From Symbiodinium natans (taxonomy: Eukaryota > Sar > Dinophyceae > Suessiales > Symbiodiniaceae): a stretch of 57,500 bases of DNA. Within the stretch, counting starts at the first letter, position 1. Every line of letters starts with the position of its first letter. This document shows, piece by piece, positions 11,032 through 22,828 of this stretch. The position numbers and the translations under genes were made by a program. The notes below the pieces were generated by a model. It worked only from the letters and a program-made list of their open reading frames with translations. It ran no database searches and was not told the origin of the DNA. The DNA is taken from positions 1,572,577-1,630,076 of the forward strand of contig CAJNDS010002634.1 of the NCBI GenBank assembly GCA_905221605.1. The letters run 5' to 3'.

Positions 11032-11801
11032 TAAGCCCTTGCTACAAAAAACCCTAAGCCCTAAGGGTTTAGGGTTTATGGTTCAGGGTTTGTAGTCTAT
11101 AGGACTTGCTGTTTATAGTTTTTGGCTGGGTTTATAGGTTAGGAGTCTTAGGGATTTGATTAGAGGGCTTTTTGGGGCGTAGGGGTTTGATGAGTGGGGG
11201 GTGAGTTTAGATTGTTCATTGGGGCGGTTTATCACCTTGATGGTAGCTTGAAGGTGAGCAGTGAGAGGGGTAAACTCAGTTGTGTGTGCCATCCGAAGCC
11301 CAGCGCATTGGTGCGAAGTCTCTGCAGGATGAAGGCACTCTGGTTTGGGGTTCAGGGTTTCGTGTTTAGTCCTCAGTAGCTGAGTGAGTACACCTTGCAC
11401 TTTTTTGGGATACTATAACCCTATAAAACTACGAAGACTACGAGTTTAGGGTCTGGGGTTTGTGCAGGGTTTAGGGGGTCTAACCCTCCCCCTCCCCCCG
11501 AAACAGCCAAACGACCAAACCTCCCAAACCCGGTAAGCCTGGAGCGCGCAAGCATGCAGCGTCTTTGGGTTGTCATGGCTTGGGTCTTAGGTTTAAGGCT
11601 AATTCTAGGGTTTAGGGTTTAGGGTTTAGGGTTTAGGGTTTAGGGTTTAGGGTTTAGGGTTTAGGGTTTAGGGTTCAAACACATTTTTCAGCACTGGCTG
11701 TGGGCTCGGGGTTCATGGCTTTAAGGCTCTTGGCTTCGGTGCGGTTTCGAAACCCTGAGCCCAGCGGCAGTCTGCCCCTCTCGTCTTGGAGGTCCGGCAA
11801 G

Positions 11802-11855
11802 CTTGTGGACTATTTGGTGTGCCTTGACTTGGGGGAGACAGAACTCGGGTGCAGA
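11802..11855 (+). CDS. Candidate exon
   Basis: Acceptor CCGGCAAG|, donor A|GTAGGT; reads LVDYLVCLDLGETELGCR. Open upstream to about 11700. Unknown. Confidence 0.6.
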
Positions 11856-12009
11856 GTAGGTTTGCCTAACACCCAGGGGGCCCTAAACCCTAAACCCTTC
11901 TACAATAGAATGAGTCTTCTTTTTGTGATTGATAGAGGCAGCCAAAAGGGTTGGGAGTAGATTTGGGCTTCTGCATCAGGATTCACGGTTTAACGGCTTA
12001 ATCCTGAAA

Positions 12010-12177
12010 CCCTGAACCCTAAACCCTAAACCCTAAACCCTAAACTCTAAACCCTAAACCCTAAACCCTAAACCCTAAACCCTAAACCCTAAACCCTAAA
12101 CCCTAAACCCTAAACCTTAAACCCTAAACCCTAAACCCTAAACCCTAAACCCTAAACCCTAAACCCTAAACCCTAAC
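12010..12177 (-). repeat. Long CCCTAAA array
   Basis: About 23 near-perfect units with a few single-base variants. The longest telomere-type array in the window. Confidence 0.95.
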
Positions 12178-12510
12178 CTTTCCTCAGGGCTTTAGTTGGA
12201 GCTGCGGGTCTTTTCGGGTTTTTTGTGTCCAGGGCAAGATCGCTCCGGCAGGTTGCCTCTCTGAGCACCAAGTCTTTTTAAGGTGTCGCTGGGTCGTTGT
12301 TCAGCTCTCTGCAGTGGTCTCAACCTGAATTTGTTTGTCAGAGTCTTTTCAAAGAAATCATATTTTCATAAAATAGATTTTTTGTTTCTGAAGCATCGCA
12401 ACAAGTGTTTTTCTTCTTGTTCGAACAACATTTTCAACTTTCATTCTGACTGACAAGATGGCACGCATGAATTTTAAGTATGCAACTTCAAAGGGGTCTA
12501 GGGTTTGGGG

Positions 12511-12612
12511 TTGGGATGTTCTCCCTTATACTACCAGTCCTTGATAGGGATTCTTATAGGGGGGTAGTACAATACCTACCAAGGACTGTCAGTATAAGGG
12601 GGAACATCCCAA
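12511..12612. mobile_element. Family E inverted-repeat element
   Basis: Terminal inverted repeats TTGGGATGTTCTCCCTTATA and TATAAGGGGGAACATCCCAA with one mismatch; 102 bp, no ORF. Flanked on both sides by telomere-type sequence (GGGTTTGGGG and CCCTAAACCC), which extends the palindrome. Confidence 0.9.
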
Positions 12613-13179
12613 CCCTAAACCCTATACCCTAAACCCTAGACCCTAAACCCTAAACCCTAAACCCCCTGGGTTTAGGGTTCAGACGGTCTAGGGCTTAGGG
12701 GTGTTTACCAGCTTCTCTTTGGATTCTGACCTCCGATGTCTGCGGCTTGCAAGGCTTACCCTATGGCCCGCCCCGAAGCCCTAAACTAGGGTTTAGGGTT
12801 TAGGGTTTAGGGTTTAGGGTTTAGGGTTTAGGGTTTAGGGGTTAGGGGTTAGGGGTTAGGGTTTAGGGTCTTTTGGTCGGACTGTGTTTGTGGGGGGTTC
12901 GCCTCCACCGGACCCCTCCATACGGGGATTTGGGGGTTTAGGGTAATAGCCTTGAGGCTTCGGGTATCTTGAACCATCCTCTGCATACTCTTTTGGGTCT
13001 TATGAACTCAGCAACTAAGAAAACTAGGTTGAGATCTGGAGAGGAATCTAGTAAGTCCAGACGCCTAGAAAGCAGCTGTTAAGGGGTAAGGCCTTGGGGG
13101 CTTCGTGCAGCCATGGAAATCCCTGAACCTTAAACCCTTAACCCTAAACCTCATTCCCGCACCCAGGTATATAAAGCAG

Positions 13180-13282
13180 GTGGAGTTGGACAACTGTCCA
13201 TTCCTCCTGGCCGTTCATACTCCTCTGCCGGTGGCAGAGGCAGTCCCGCACAAAGAGAGATCGCAGCGCGCCGACTGCAATA
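13180..13282 (+). CDS. Candidate exon
   Basis: Acceptor TAAAGCAG|, donor A|GTGTCA. Reads VELDNCPFLLAVHTPLPV then AEAVPHKERSQRADCN. An internal GTGGCAGAG could be a retained mini-intron, but the frame is continuous. Unknown product. Confidence 0.65.
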
Positions 13283-13950
13283 GTGTCAAGACCCTGCCCC
13301 CCTCTCTCCACCCAAAGCCAAGGTACCTAAAGCCCAAAGGGTCCACTTGTAGCGGTTTAGGGTTTAGGGTTTGGGGTTTGGGGTTTAGGGTTTAGGGTTA
13401 GGGTTAACCAAAAATCCATACGAAATAGGGTTCTTTGGCGCCGAATTCCATAATGGTACTACAAATGGATCCTCAAAGACTTTCTAAACCCCGAACCCTA
13501 CATCCCAATTACGACCGGCTCAAGGCTGACTTTTCGCCTTTTCGTGTTCGGGCTTCTTAAGCAAATAGTTAACCCTAAACCCTAGACCCTAAACCCTAAA
13601 CCCTACATGCGTTCGGAGTTACATACTTATCTTTTCCCGCACAAGGCACACGAGGGTTCATGTAGGGTTCATTCAGGGGGCCCGTAGGGTTCAGGGTTTA
13701 GGGTTTAGAGTTCAGGCTTTAGTTCAATCGTGATTGCAGTTTCCTGCTTGGGTTTCAAGGCAAGGATGATAAAGTTTAGAGGCGAGGCTTCGGTGTAAAA
13801 TCCTAAGCCAAGCAACGAACAACATTTGCTTAGGGTTGAGGTTTTCGAGTTAAGATAGTTAAGTAAACCCTCAACTCTCAACCCTCAACCCTGAATCCTA
13901 AACCCCAAGCCCTAAACCCTAAGCCCTAAACCCTAAACCCTAAGTTGCAG

Positions 13951-14061
13951 CGCCCGAGGCTGCTCCAGAAGGAGTTTGAGAAAGCCAGCACGCGCTTGGA
14001 TGACGCGATCTCGGAGCTGGCGTCAGAATTCTTCTACTATGCTCCCATGTGCCTTGGGGTC
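13951..14061 (+). CDS. Exon, coiled-coil-like helix
   Basis: Acceptor TAAGTTGCAG|, donor GTC|GTTTAGGG, the donor being the first unit of a TTTAGGG run. Reads RPRLLQKEFEKASTRLDD then AISELASEFFYYAPMCLGV. One of the most protein-like segments in the window. Product unknown. Confidence 0.8.
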
Positions 14062-14675
14062 GTTTAGGGTTTAGGGTTGAGGGTTTAGGGTTTAGGGTTT
14101 CGGGTTTAGGGGGCTTAGGCCAGGGAACTCCCTCAATCCTAAATCCTAATTCCTTGGGTGACTTGCCTGGCGTTCAGGAGGGTGTTGAGAAAGGAACGCT
14201 TGCAACCCGAAACCCGAAACCCTAAATCCATAACCCATAAATCCTAATCCCTAAGCCCATAACCCATGAACCCTAAACCCCAAACCCCAAACCCTAAACC
14301 CTAAACCCTAAACCCGAAACCCTAAACCCTAAACCCTAAACCCTACGCTTGTAGTTGCTGAAGCGTAGGTCGACTTATGGTTGGGATGCTACAGCGACAC
14401 CTTAGGTACCCAAACCTCAAACTACGGTTTCATGGCTAGGTAGGTCCTTAAAGATAAACACTAAACCCTAAACCCTAAACCCTAAAATCCTAATTTCCTT
14501 ATTGGGTTTAAGAGGACCAGGTTTAAGAATCTGTGAGGGTTCTATAGGGGCCAACCTAGGATGGTAGTGCCTGAAAGCCATGTTGCAGTCTGAGACCCTG
14601 GCTGCAACCATTCTGGTTTAGGGTTTAGGGTTTAGGGTTTAGGGTTTAGGGTTTAGGGTTTAGGGTTTAGGGCAG

Positions 14676-14720
14676 TTGGGCTGCCTCGGCATTGAGAGTT
14701 CTGTCCTTTTTCAACAACGG
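14676..14720 (+). CDS. Candidate 45-nt exon after TTTAGGGCAG
   Basis: The TTTAGGG array ends GGGCAG|; the exon reads LGCLGIESSVLFQQR and ends at CGG|GTGTGT. Unknown product. Confidence 0.65.
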
Positions 14721-14756
14721 GTGTGTCAGCCAACTGTACACAGTAGCTCAATGTAT

Positions 14757-14836
14757 GCATGCATGCATGCATGCATGTATGTATGTATGTATGTATGTAT
14801 GTATGTATGTATGTATGTATGTATGTATGTATGTAC
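14757..14836. repeat. ATGC/ATGT tetranucleotide microsatellite
   Basis: CATG units followed by about 17 TATG units. ORFs over it on both strands (MCMYV, IHTYIH) are artefacts. Confidence 0.95.
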
Positions 14837-14947
14837 GTATGCATATATTTTCTTGCATACATAGGCGTTTGTTTGTTGATTCCTTCATATACACACCGGC
14901 CCAGGAGACGACAGAGGATGAGGCCTAACTTGCCTCAGACCGCGCAG

Positions 14948-15042
14948 GATGGGACGCTGAAGGCCGCAAGTGCTTAGCAAATGGTCACGACATAGCAGGG
15001 GTCCGCAGCACCTACCAGCCCAGTGGTCGGCCGAGGGAGCTT
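14948..15042 (+). CDS. Candidate exon
   Basis: After CCGCGCAG|, reads WDAEGRKCLANGHDIAGV then RSTYQPSGRPREL, with TAA directly before AGGTTTAGGG. The true donor is uncertain. Unknown product. Confidence 0.6.
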
Positions 15043-16590
15043 TAAGGTTTAGGGGCTACATGGGGTTTGTAGGGTTTAGGGTTTAGGGTTTAGGGTTTAG
15101 GGTTTAGGGTTTAGGGTTTTGGGATATAGGGCCCTAAAGCTCCTTACCCTGAGCTTTCAATATGTTGATCTTCTGAAGTATGCTCGAAGGTCTCTGAGTC
15201 TCGAAGTGTGGAGCCAGTCTAAGGATCAGGGTTGAGGGGGCCTGAGGTTTAAGGGCTCAGGGTTTCAGGTTTACGGCCAAGTTCAGGGTTTAGGCTTTCG
15301 GGTTAGGGTTTCAGTTTCCTTTTGGCTTCTTTCGGGTGGGTGCTAATAGGCTTTTGGGGTTGAACATTTTTTATGTGCCAGATAACGTTTCAGTACCAAG
15401 CCCTTGCACTCCTGTGCGGCGGACCTCTGTTCCCTGACCACAACGAGGGAGAGCGGAGAGGCAGTCGTACTGACTGCTTTTTCCGCAGGGTTTTGCCCTG
15501 ACTTCTTGCCATTCCCTACTATCCCGCAAACTTCTCTACATTCCACTGAATACTGAAAGGAATCGAAAGTGGGAAAGTATATCTAAAGAGCGTGGTCCAC
15601 GAATGTTGGGTTCTGTGTGCTCACCCTGTACCCCCCCCCCATGAGTAGCCATCTTGCTCTTAGCGGGTGCGAGTTCCCTGAATTAACCTTAAACCCTAGA
15701 CCCTACCCCTAAACCCTAAACTGAACCCTGCTAGTTCCCCCGATACCGGGACCTTGGTTTGGTCTAGGGGCTTAGGGGCTTTGGACTACCCTTCCTTTCT
15801 TACCGGGTTTATGGTTTCAGAGGTTCAGGGTTCAGGGGTTTAGCGTCTTGGAGTTAGGGTTTCGGGTTTAGGGTTTAGGATTTCGCGTTTTGGATTTAGG
15901 GTTTGGGGTTCAGGGTTTGGGGTCTAGGGTTGTAGGGTGTAGGGTTCATAGCAGTCCGGTCTTGGGCCGGTGTACGAAGCTGCCCTGAGAGTCACTGGAA
16001 GGCAAGGATCTCTAACCTCGAATCAAACCTACAGCCCCAGGACAAGCTAAACCCTAAACCCTAAACCCTAAACCCTAAACCCCAAACAACAAGTCCTAAG
16101 GCTCACCCCAATCAAGCCCCCTAAGGGCCTTAAACCTTGCACTCTAAATGCAAGAGCAAAGGGCTCTTTCTTGATTCGCCTCTGTCCTGTGCTGGCGGGC
16201 CGAATGGTTCCGCATATTGCAGCAGCTGTAGACGGCATAAGGCTTAATCAGGGTTGTTTGGGGCTTTGGGCTTAGCCACATGCAACCCCAAATTCTTGGA
16301 GTCATGGTAACTATATAGTCATCGTATGCAGACCTCCAAGTTTGTGGTTGTGAGGGTGTGTGTGGGGGGGGGGGGGGGGGGGGGAGGGTTTGGGGTTGAA
16401 GGTTGAGAGTTTGCAGTTTAGGGTTATTTACGGTTTAGGTCTAGGGGGTAGGGGACAGGGACGCCCACTGTTCTTGGGCTGCTTGACTATTTCTTTTTGA
16501 TTTAGGGCTTCCATGCCCCTTGTACCCTCCACCCCAAACCCTAAACCCTAAACCCTAAACCCTAAGTCCTTGTCACCACACAACCGACAG

Positions 16591-16668
16591 GAGCCCTGCC
16601 AGCAAACCCCACTTCAAACACCACCAGGGCTGCAAGAGTGACTGTTTTTTTCAAGAGGCGCCTTCCAT
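16591..16668 (+). CDS. Candidate exon, His/Cys-containing
   Basis: Acceptor AACCGACAG|G, donor CAT|GTGAAC. Reads SPASKPHFKHHQGCKSDC then FFQEAPS. The Cys/His pattern is not enough to call a zinc site. Unknown product. Confidence 0.65.
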
Positions 16669-16801
16669 GTGAACTTAACTCGGGTTTAGGGTTTAGGGTT
16701 TAGGGTTTAGGCCTTAGGGGTTTAGGGGTTGGGCTCTTCGGGTTTGGGTTTTGGGTGGAATGTCGCTTTGAGGCTTTACGGTTATACCTGTAGGGACTCA
16801 G

Positions 16802-16861
16802 GACGGAGAACGAAAGACGAGTTTCGGGCTGAGCCCGCCGCCGGAGTGGCAGCGCCAAGAG
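16802..16861 (+). CDS. Candidate exon
   Basis: Acceptor GGACTCAG|; reads DGERKTSFGLSPPPEWQR then QE and runs into a CCCTAAA array. Donor unresolved. Unknown product. Confidence 0.6.
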
Positions 16862-17375
16862 ACCCTAAACCCTAAACCCAAGCCCTAAGCCCTAAACCCC
16901 TAAGCCCTAGATTTCGAAGCGCTACCTCAAGGCAAGCACCCCTAACCTTAAAAAAGTGGCCTGAATTGTTAGAATAGGGTTTTTTTGGGGGGGTTATTAT
17001 CGTATAATTACAAAAGGGACCCTAAGGGAATACTGTTAGTAATGTTTACGACCCCTATATTACTCCCCTCACCCGGCTCAAGGAGATACCCTCAACGCAT
17101 ACCAAGCCGGAGGGTGCAGGATCTACCGGGTTTGGGTTTTTGGGATGAGCACTTGGGTTTCTGGTTTAGGGTCTAGGGTTTAGGGTTGAGGGTTGAGGGT
17201 TCAGGGTTTAGGGTTAGGGTTTAGGGTTTAGGGTTTAGGGTTTAGGGTTTAGGGTTTAGGGTTTAGGGTTTAGGGTTTAGGGTTTAGGGTGTGTGGAGCC
17301 AACAATACCACTTCCCCTTCTTGCTTCGCACTGGCGCCGCCACTTTTCTGGGAAGAGCTGTTGGGTTGTTTTCAG

Positions 17376-17448
17376 GCGGTTGGTTGCCTTGGAGCTGAAG
17401 ACATGGCAATGAATGTCGTAGCCCGAATCCTTGAGACCCATTTCTGCC
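17376..17448 (+). CDS. Candidate exon
   Basis: A T-rich acceptor GTTGTTTTCAG| opens AVGCLGAEDMAMNVVARI then LETHFC; GT at 17449. The frame also stays open upstream to 17289. Unknown product. Confidence 0.7.
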
Positions 17449-17666
17449 GTGGAACCTCTAAACCCTGCATCAACCCTGTTCATCATATCACGCTATATCA
17501 ACCCAAACAGCTAGAGGAAACCTATATACACCCTATACAATCCCTATGTATAAATCCTTATATCAACCCTATATCAACCCCATATAAACCCTTTGCCGAA
17601 ACCCTAAACCCTAAACCCCTAAACCCTAAGCCCTAAACCTTAAACCCCTATCTGATATGCCTACAG

Positions 17667-17729
17667 CCTCGACCCGACACAGATCTTCAGGCCTCATCCT
17701 TGCGCCCATTACCGCACAGCCCAGCGAAG
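17667..17729 (+). CDS. Candidate exon
   Basis: Acceptor GCCTACAG|C, donor AAG|GTTCGA. Reads LDPTQIFRPHPCAHYRTA then QR. Unknown product. Confidence 0.65.
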
Positions 17730-18077
17730 GTTCGAAGGTCCTATGCTTAGGGTTTGGGGTTTAGGGTTTAGGGTTTCGGGCCGTGTAGGGTTTAGGGTAT
17801 TTGCGGTATTTGCGGTATTGCCATTTGGGGGTTTTCGGGTGGGTTAAGTAAGGATTTAGGGTGTTGCTGAGGGGGCTTTCGCGGCTCCAACCCTTAACGT
17901 AGCTTGAGTGGACATCCTGTATAGACACCATAGCATTCGAGCCTAAACCCACTACACCTTAAACCCAAAAATCCAGCCCTAAAGCCTTAAACCTCAAACC
18001 CATATGGCCCCTGTAAAACGTAAACTCCCAAACCCCAAAAAAACCCTACATCCGAGAGCCCTATATAAACCCCAAAG

Positions 18078-18165
18078 CACCTGTACCTCCGCCTATGTCG
18101 TTCCTTGCGCTGGATCCGGCCATCGTCGGGCCGTAGCTCGCTTCTTCCTGGCACAGCTGCGGAGG
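18078..18165 (+). CDS. Candidate exon with telomere-type donor
   Basis: Reads TCTSAYVVPCAGSGHRRA then VARFFLAQLRR and ends exactly at AGG|GTTTAGGG. Acceptor probably CCAAAG|. Unknown product. Confidence 0.7.
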
Positions 18166-18220
18166 GTTTAGGGTTTAGGGTTTAGGGTTTAGGGTTTAGG
18201 GTTTAGGGTTTAGGGTTTAG

Positions 18221-18304
18221 GGTGTTCCTGTCCTCTGGAGTGTTACGATGCCCCGTACCTATGAAGGGACGGCTCTGGGTTCTGAAGCTGCGAGTGCACA
18301 GAAG
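18221..18304 (+). CDS. Exon spliced directly out of a TTTAGGG array
   Basis: The upstream array ends ...GGGTTTAG|G; the exon reads GVPVLWSVTMPRTYEGTA then LGSEAASAQK and ends at a consensus donor AAG|GTAAGA. With 18078-18165 it brackets an intron (18166-18220) that is entirely TTTAGGG units. The phases (2 nt then 0) do not match in the frames chosen, so they may not be adjacent exons. Unknown product. Confidence 0.75.
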
Positions 18305-18749
18305 GTAAGATTGCGGGCACCTAAACCACCTGAGTCCTTAAGAGTATAGTTCTTTTTTTTTTTTTTTTGGGGGGGGGGGGGGTTTAGTAGGGTGTAGGGT
18401 TTAGGGTTTGGGGTTTAGGGTGTAAGGTTTGGGGTTTAGGGTTTAGGGGGAGGGTCCTTCATGCAGTTTGGGGTTTAGTCTTGTGTCTTGATGGGTGTCA
18501 TCTTGGACTAGGAGACCTATAGATACAGAGCTCTGCATGCAATTTGCGCAATGCACGGTGCAACCTCGGCATATTCTTGTGTGCTTCGGTTTAAGCAGCC
18601 TGAAGCCCTGAGACCATGCAATCCTCCTAAGCCCTATACACCCTGCACAGAGTTTGGGGTTTAGGGTTTAGGGTTTAGGGTTTGGGGTTTAGGGTTTAGG
18701 GTTTAGGGTTTAGGGTTTAGGGTTTAGGGTTTAGGGTTTAGTAGCGAAG

Positions 18750-18859
18750 TCGATAATCCCAGCTGGTGCCCAGCGGGGCAGCGGAGCTTGTTTTACGTTC
18801 CTCAGCTTAAGCACCTTCAGCCACAGGGCACGCCAGGCGCCGCCGGAATCTATTTATGG
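18750..18859 (+). CDS. Exon with telomere-type donor
   Basis: Acceptor AGCGAAG|, donor TGG|GTTTAGGG. Reads DNPSWCPAGQRSLFYVPQ then LKHLQPQGTPGAAGIYLW. Strongly protein-like. Unknown product. Confidence 0.75.
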
Positions 18860-19305
18860 GTTTAGGGTTTAGGGTTTAGGGTTTAAATAGGGTTTAGGGT
18901 TTAGGGTTTAGGGTTTCGGGTTTAGGGTTCAGGGTTTAGGGTTTAGGGTTTTGAGTGTCCTTTTGTGCGTTCTACTGCGCGGGCCCCCCCCCCCCATGTT
19001 GAACAACCTCGATCTACTGCGACTGCTTTCACAGGCTTGTAGTCCCAAACCTCGAACCCCCTGGGCGAAGTCCGAGACACGACACATATCCGTCTATTGC
19101 ATATAAATGAGTATGCATATACATGTGGGTTGCGTAGGGACTTGAGAAACCAGGAATTCCATGTTGAACGAAGGCTCAAGAGCCTGTACAGCTCTTAAGC
19201 CTACACAGCCCAAACCCTAAGCCCAAACCCTAAACCCTAAACCCTAAACCCTAAACCCCAAACCCCAAACCCCAAACCCAAGACTGCTTAGACCTAGACT
19301 GGTAG

Positions 19306-19389
19306 TTGATGCCGGTGGGCGCGGCGCTGTCGCAAATCGGGGTGCCTGTCACAATATCCTGATGTCACGCCGCATCAGACTCCTCAGAG
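19306..19389 (+). CDS. Exon with telomere-type donor
   Basis: Acceptor CTGGTAG|, donor G|GTTTAGGG. Reads DAGGRGAVANRGACHNIL then MSRRIRLLR. Unknown product. Confidence 0.7.
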
Positions 19390-19692
19390 GTTTAGGGTTT
19401 AGGGTTTAGGGCTTAGGGCTTAGGGCTTAGGGCTTAGGGCTTAGGGCTTAGGGTTTAGGCTGCAAGCTGAGGCTTTTAGGCCTCAAGGGTTTTGTGTTTC
19501 GGAGTTCATGGGATTGGAGGTTAGGGCTTCTAGGGCTTGTATAGACTTTTAGAGTTTACGGGCATGGGTGCCGGGAAGTAGGTGCTCGTGCTCGTGCCAA
19601 GCTTCACTTTGCCCTCAAATCTAATCCTCGACCCTATGCCCCAAACACTAAAACCCTAAACCCTTTTAAAACGCAAAACAACCCCCGACAAG

Positions 19693-19757
19693 GGGTGGAA
19701 AAGAGAGGCATGACATTTGGCCAGCGAGGCCCTGTTGTCACGTTATCACATGAAGGA
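19693..19757 (+). CDS. Exon
   Basis: Acceptor CCGACAAG|G and consensus donor GGA|GTGAGT enclose VEKRGMTFGQRGPVVTLS then HEG. Strong border signals. Unknown product. Confidence 0.75.
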
Positions 19758-20116
19758 GTGAGTGGAGTGATCCGACCTACACCTCGACCCTGGGAGGGAG
19801 ACTCCCTAACCCTAAACCTTGAACCCAAAACCCAAAACCCTAAGCCCTAGACTAAACTTGAAATCCTGTAGACTTGAACGTAGCTCTTGATCAGTTGAGG
19901 AGAGGGGGTCATCTGGGTTGAAGGGTTTCCAAGCCCTAGGAGATCGTAGGTCACAAGTCCCCACCAGTATGGTACGAGTTACCCATCAGTCCATACTCCC
20001 TCCCTAAACCCTCAACCCTAAACGCCAAACCCAAAACCCTAAACCCCTCCCGTATCTCCTACGTCTTACGGTGTACGTGATCCTCCATGGCCCCTGCAAT
20101 GGAATCGGATTTTCAG

Positions 20117-20174
20117 GGCTGCACAAGCCACGGCTCCTGTTTCACTGAAAAGCCGTGTGGGGACGGCCGTTGCC
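20117..20174 (+). CDS. Candidate Cys-rich exon, EGF-like spacing
   Basis: Acceptor GATTTTCAG|, donor C|GTGTGC. Reads GCTSHGSCFTEKPCGDGRC, four cysteines with a CxxHGxC spacing like that of EGF-like or other small disulphide modules. Only part of a module, so the domain call is tentative. The open frame continues on both sides (20087-20455). Confidence 0.6.
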
Positions 20175-20488
20175 GTGTGCGGTGTCTTCTTCTCCGGTGG
20201 CCCTCTAGAGGAAGCTTACTTGAAACCGGGCGGTACCCTGTCGCCCTATTTTGTGGCTATGAGTTCCCACTGAACAGCCTTAAGCAATATTGGGCCCTGC
20301 AATGCTGCTTAACCATGAATGAGCTCCAAATGCTCTCTTCCTCCCAGGCCCTAAGCCCTGCAACCTCTGCGAATACACAAAGCACCGGAAAACACCACCC
20401 CCGAAACCCTAAACCCGAAACCTTAAACCCTCAGCCGTATAATTTCAACCCTTAACCCTAGATCACCTGAAACCCTAAACCCCGAATT

Positions 20489-20576
20489 CCTCCGAAACCG
20501 CCCAAAAAGCCCTCTGCACCACCAAGCCCCAAAGAGAGCTCTGCAGCAGCCAGCGCTTGTTCTCGACCCTACCTGG
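20489..20576 (+). CDS. Candidate Pro/Ser/Ala-rich exon
   Basis: Reads PPKPPKKPSAPPSPKESS then AAASACSRPYL, ending G|GTTTCGG. Low-complexity linker-like. Acceptor unresolved. Unknown product. Confidence 0.6.
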
Positions 20577-20836
20577 GTTTCGGATTCAGGGTTCAGGGTT
20601 CAGGGTTTAAGGTTTAGGGTTTAGGGTTTAGGGTTTAGGGTTTAGGGTTTAGGGTTTAGGGTTTAGGGTTTAGGGTTTGGTTCCTACAAGCCCTAAGTTC
20701 GAACCCTGAAGACCTGAGAGGACCTTGTGAGGGGGAGGGGACGTCGTGTTATGCCTTGGTTGGGTTTAAGAGTATCTCCCTAAACCCTAAACCCTAAACC
20801 CTAAACCCTAAACCCTACACCCCATTCGGGAGCCCT

Positions 20837-20938
20837 ACCTGAAGGCTCCTGTAGTTGCTTTAAGGGTTCTTTAGAGGGGGGTTATAGTATACTACACCGA
20901 AAAAGTACTACATTAGGAGCCTTTAGGTACACCCTGTA
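20837..20938. mobile_element. Family C inverted-repeat element
   Basis: Left end ACCTGAAGGCTCC pairs with right end AGGAGCCTTTAGGT; the core has GTATACTACACCG and GTACTACATTAGG. 102 bp, no ORF. The most intact copy without a telomere-type insertion. Confidence 0.85.
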
Positions 20939-21139
20939 GACGCCAAACCCTATCAACCCCATTTTTCTCTATATGGAATGGAATGGGAATAGAAATAGAC
21001 ATGTATGTACAAATATACAATGTGTAACAATGTATATGCATATTATACATATATATATATATATTGTGTGTGGTTCTTTCTGTACTTATTTAGAAATAAA
21101 GGTAGCTCTAAACCCTAAACCCCCAGGGGCAATCTAAAG

Positions 21140-21236
21140 CTCTCTCTAATCCCGGACCCGCACGCCGCTGGGCGCCGTCCTGGGCCTGTTGCCCTCACTA
21201 CCCACCACGCCCAAGGCACCTCGAGCCCGATTTGGG
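21140..21236 (+). CDS. Candidate exon, frame ambiguous
   Basis: GC-rich segment after TCTAAAG| and before G|GTTTTAGGG. All frames are open; RTRTPLGAVLGLLPSLPT then TPKAPRARFG is the most protein-like. Confidence 0.55.
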
Positions 21237-21801
21237 GTTTTAGGGCTTAGGGTTTGGGGTTTGGGGTTTAGGGTTTGGGGTTTAGGGTTTGGAGTTTAGG
21301 GTTTGGAGTTTAGGGTTTGGGGTTTAGGGTTTGGGGGGCTTTAGGGGGTTTGGCTTAAGACGGCTCAGTTAGAGTTTGGGGTTTAAGGGTTTAAGTTTTT
21401 TTGAGGTGTTAGAATCATGGTTTTCTTTGCATTTAGGCTTGGTTTCGTGAGTAAAGTGTTGTCTTCGAAGCAGTTTACCGCTTCGCTTTTGTGGGTTTGA
21501 TTGAGATTCCTGCGGAATTACATACAAGCCTACACAAAAAGCCTGATATTTCCAAGGCATGCTGAGAATCCTTCGTAAGGTCTGCAGGGGTTAGGGGGTA
21601 GGGTCTAGGGTTTAGGGTTTAGGGTTTAGGGTTTAGGGGTTTAGGGTTTAGGGTTTAGGGTTTAGGGGTTTAGGGTTTAGGGGTTTAGGGTTTAGGGCTT
21701 AGGGTTAATTAGGTTATAAGCCCTTTAAAGAATTCGATAAGGTATCCTCCAAGTAAGCAAGCTATAGGACACCCAGTAGTGCCCTTACTCCTTGCGTGCA
21801 G

Positions 21802-21837
21802 GGCTCTTGAAGCACAACAAACAATTACTAGGACCCA
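21802..21837 (+). CDS. Candidate 36-nt exon
   Basis: Acceptor GCGTGCAG|G, donor CA|GTGTAGGG. Reads ALEAQQTITRT. Unknown. Confidence 0.55.
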
Positions 21838-21956
21838 GTGTAGGGTTTAGGGTTTAGGGATTAAGGATTCGGGTTTAGGGTTTAGGGTTCAGGGTTCAGG
21901 GTTTAGGGTTTAGGGTTTAGGGTTTAGGGTTTAGGGTTTAGGGTTTAGGGTTTAGG

Positions 21957-22048
21957 CCCTCATCGCCATGTTGGTTTTTGGTTCCCTTATAAGCCCCTTT
22001 AGACCAACAAGGCTTCCCTTCTTGTTTCCAGGTTCCTCTTGGGTCTAG
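21957..22048. mobile_element. Family B element, diverged copy
   Basis: Shares TTCCCTTATAAGCCCC, CTTCCCTTCTTGTTTCC and CTCTTGGGTCTAGAA with 27719-27838 and 37201-37370. Followed immediately by a CCCTAAA array. Confidence 0.6.
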
Positions 22049-22828
22049 AACCCTAAACCCTAAACCCTAAACCCTAAACCCTAAACCCTAAACCCTAAAC
22101 CCTAAACCCTAAACCCTAAACCCTAAACCTATTTGGATAAGGACACCCGGTTCATTCCTAGGTTGCTGGGGAACGGGTGAAGGTTCGCTTTGGAGGAGGC
22201 CCGAAGATCTGAAAGCCCTGAAGCCTGAAAGCCCTAAACTTTCAAGCCTTAGTAAAGTCGGTAAGGCCTTAAAGCCCTGAAAGCCCTCAAAATCCGTAAA
22301 GTAGTAAAGCACTTCTAAACCTCAAAACCCTTAAGCCCCTAGCCCTTAAGCCCAAAAACCCTCAAGGCCTTAAGCCCTTGAAACCCTTAAAGCTTAAAAC
22401 CCCTTGCAACCCTCCTTAAACCCTTGAAGCCTTACAAACCTTACAACCCGCAGACCCTTAAGAACCTTAAGACCCTTAAAACCCTTACACCCTTTAAACC
22501 TTTAAACCCTGCAAACTCTTAAAGCCCTTAACGCCCTTAAACCCTTAAGCTCTAAACCAACCCGAAACCCTAAACCCTCAACCCTACAAAACACCGTAAA
22601 CCCTCAACCCTAAACCCTGAAAGGCCAACAAAAGCGCACCCCCGTGCTTGAAGCTCTTTTTGGGTTTCTAAAGGGTTTTCGTTAACGAAAAAACGCTTTT
22701 AGGTTTTGTTTGTTACCTTTAAACAAACCCTTTTAGGAATTTTTTGTTAACGTTAAAACCTCAAAAAAGCCACCCCTGTACTTGAAGCTCCGGGGTCCCG
22801 GGTGTGGTGAAGAGGTCTGGCAGTTTCA

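Noticed and set aside
14653-14977. Met/Cys/Tyr/Val repeat ORFs on both strands
   Set aside because: Translation of a tetranucleotide microsatellite.
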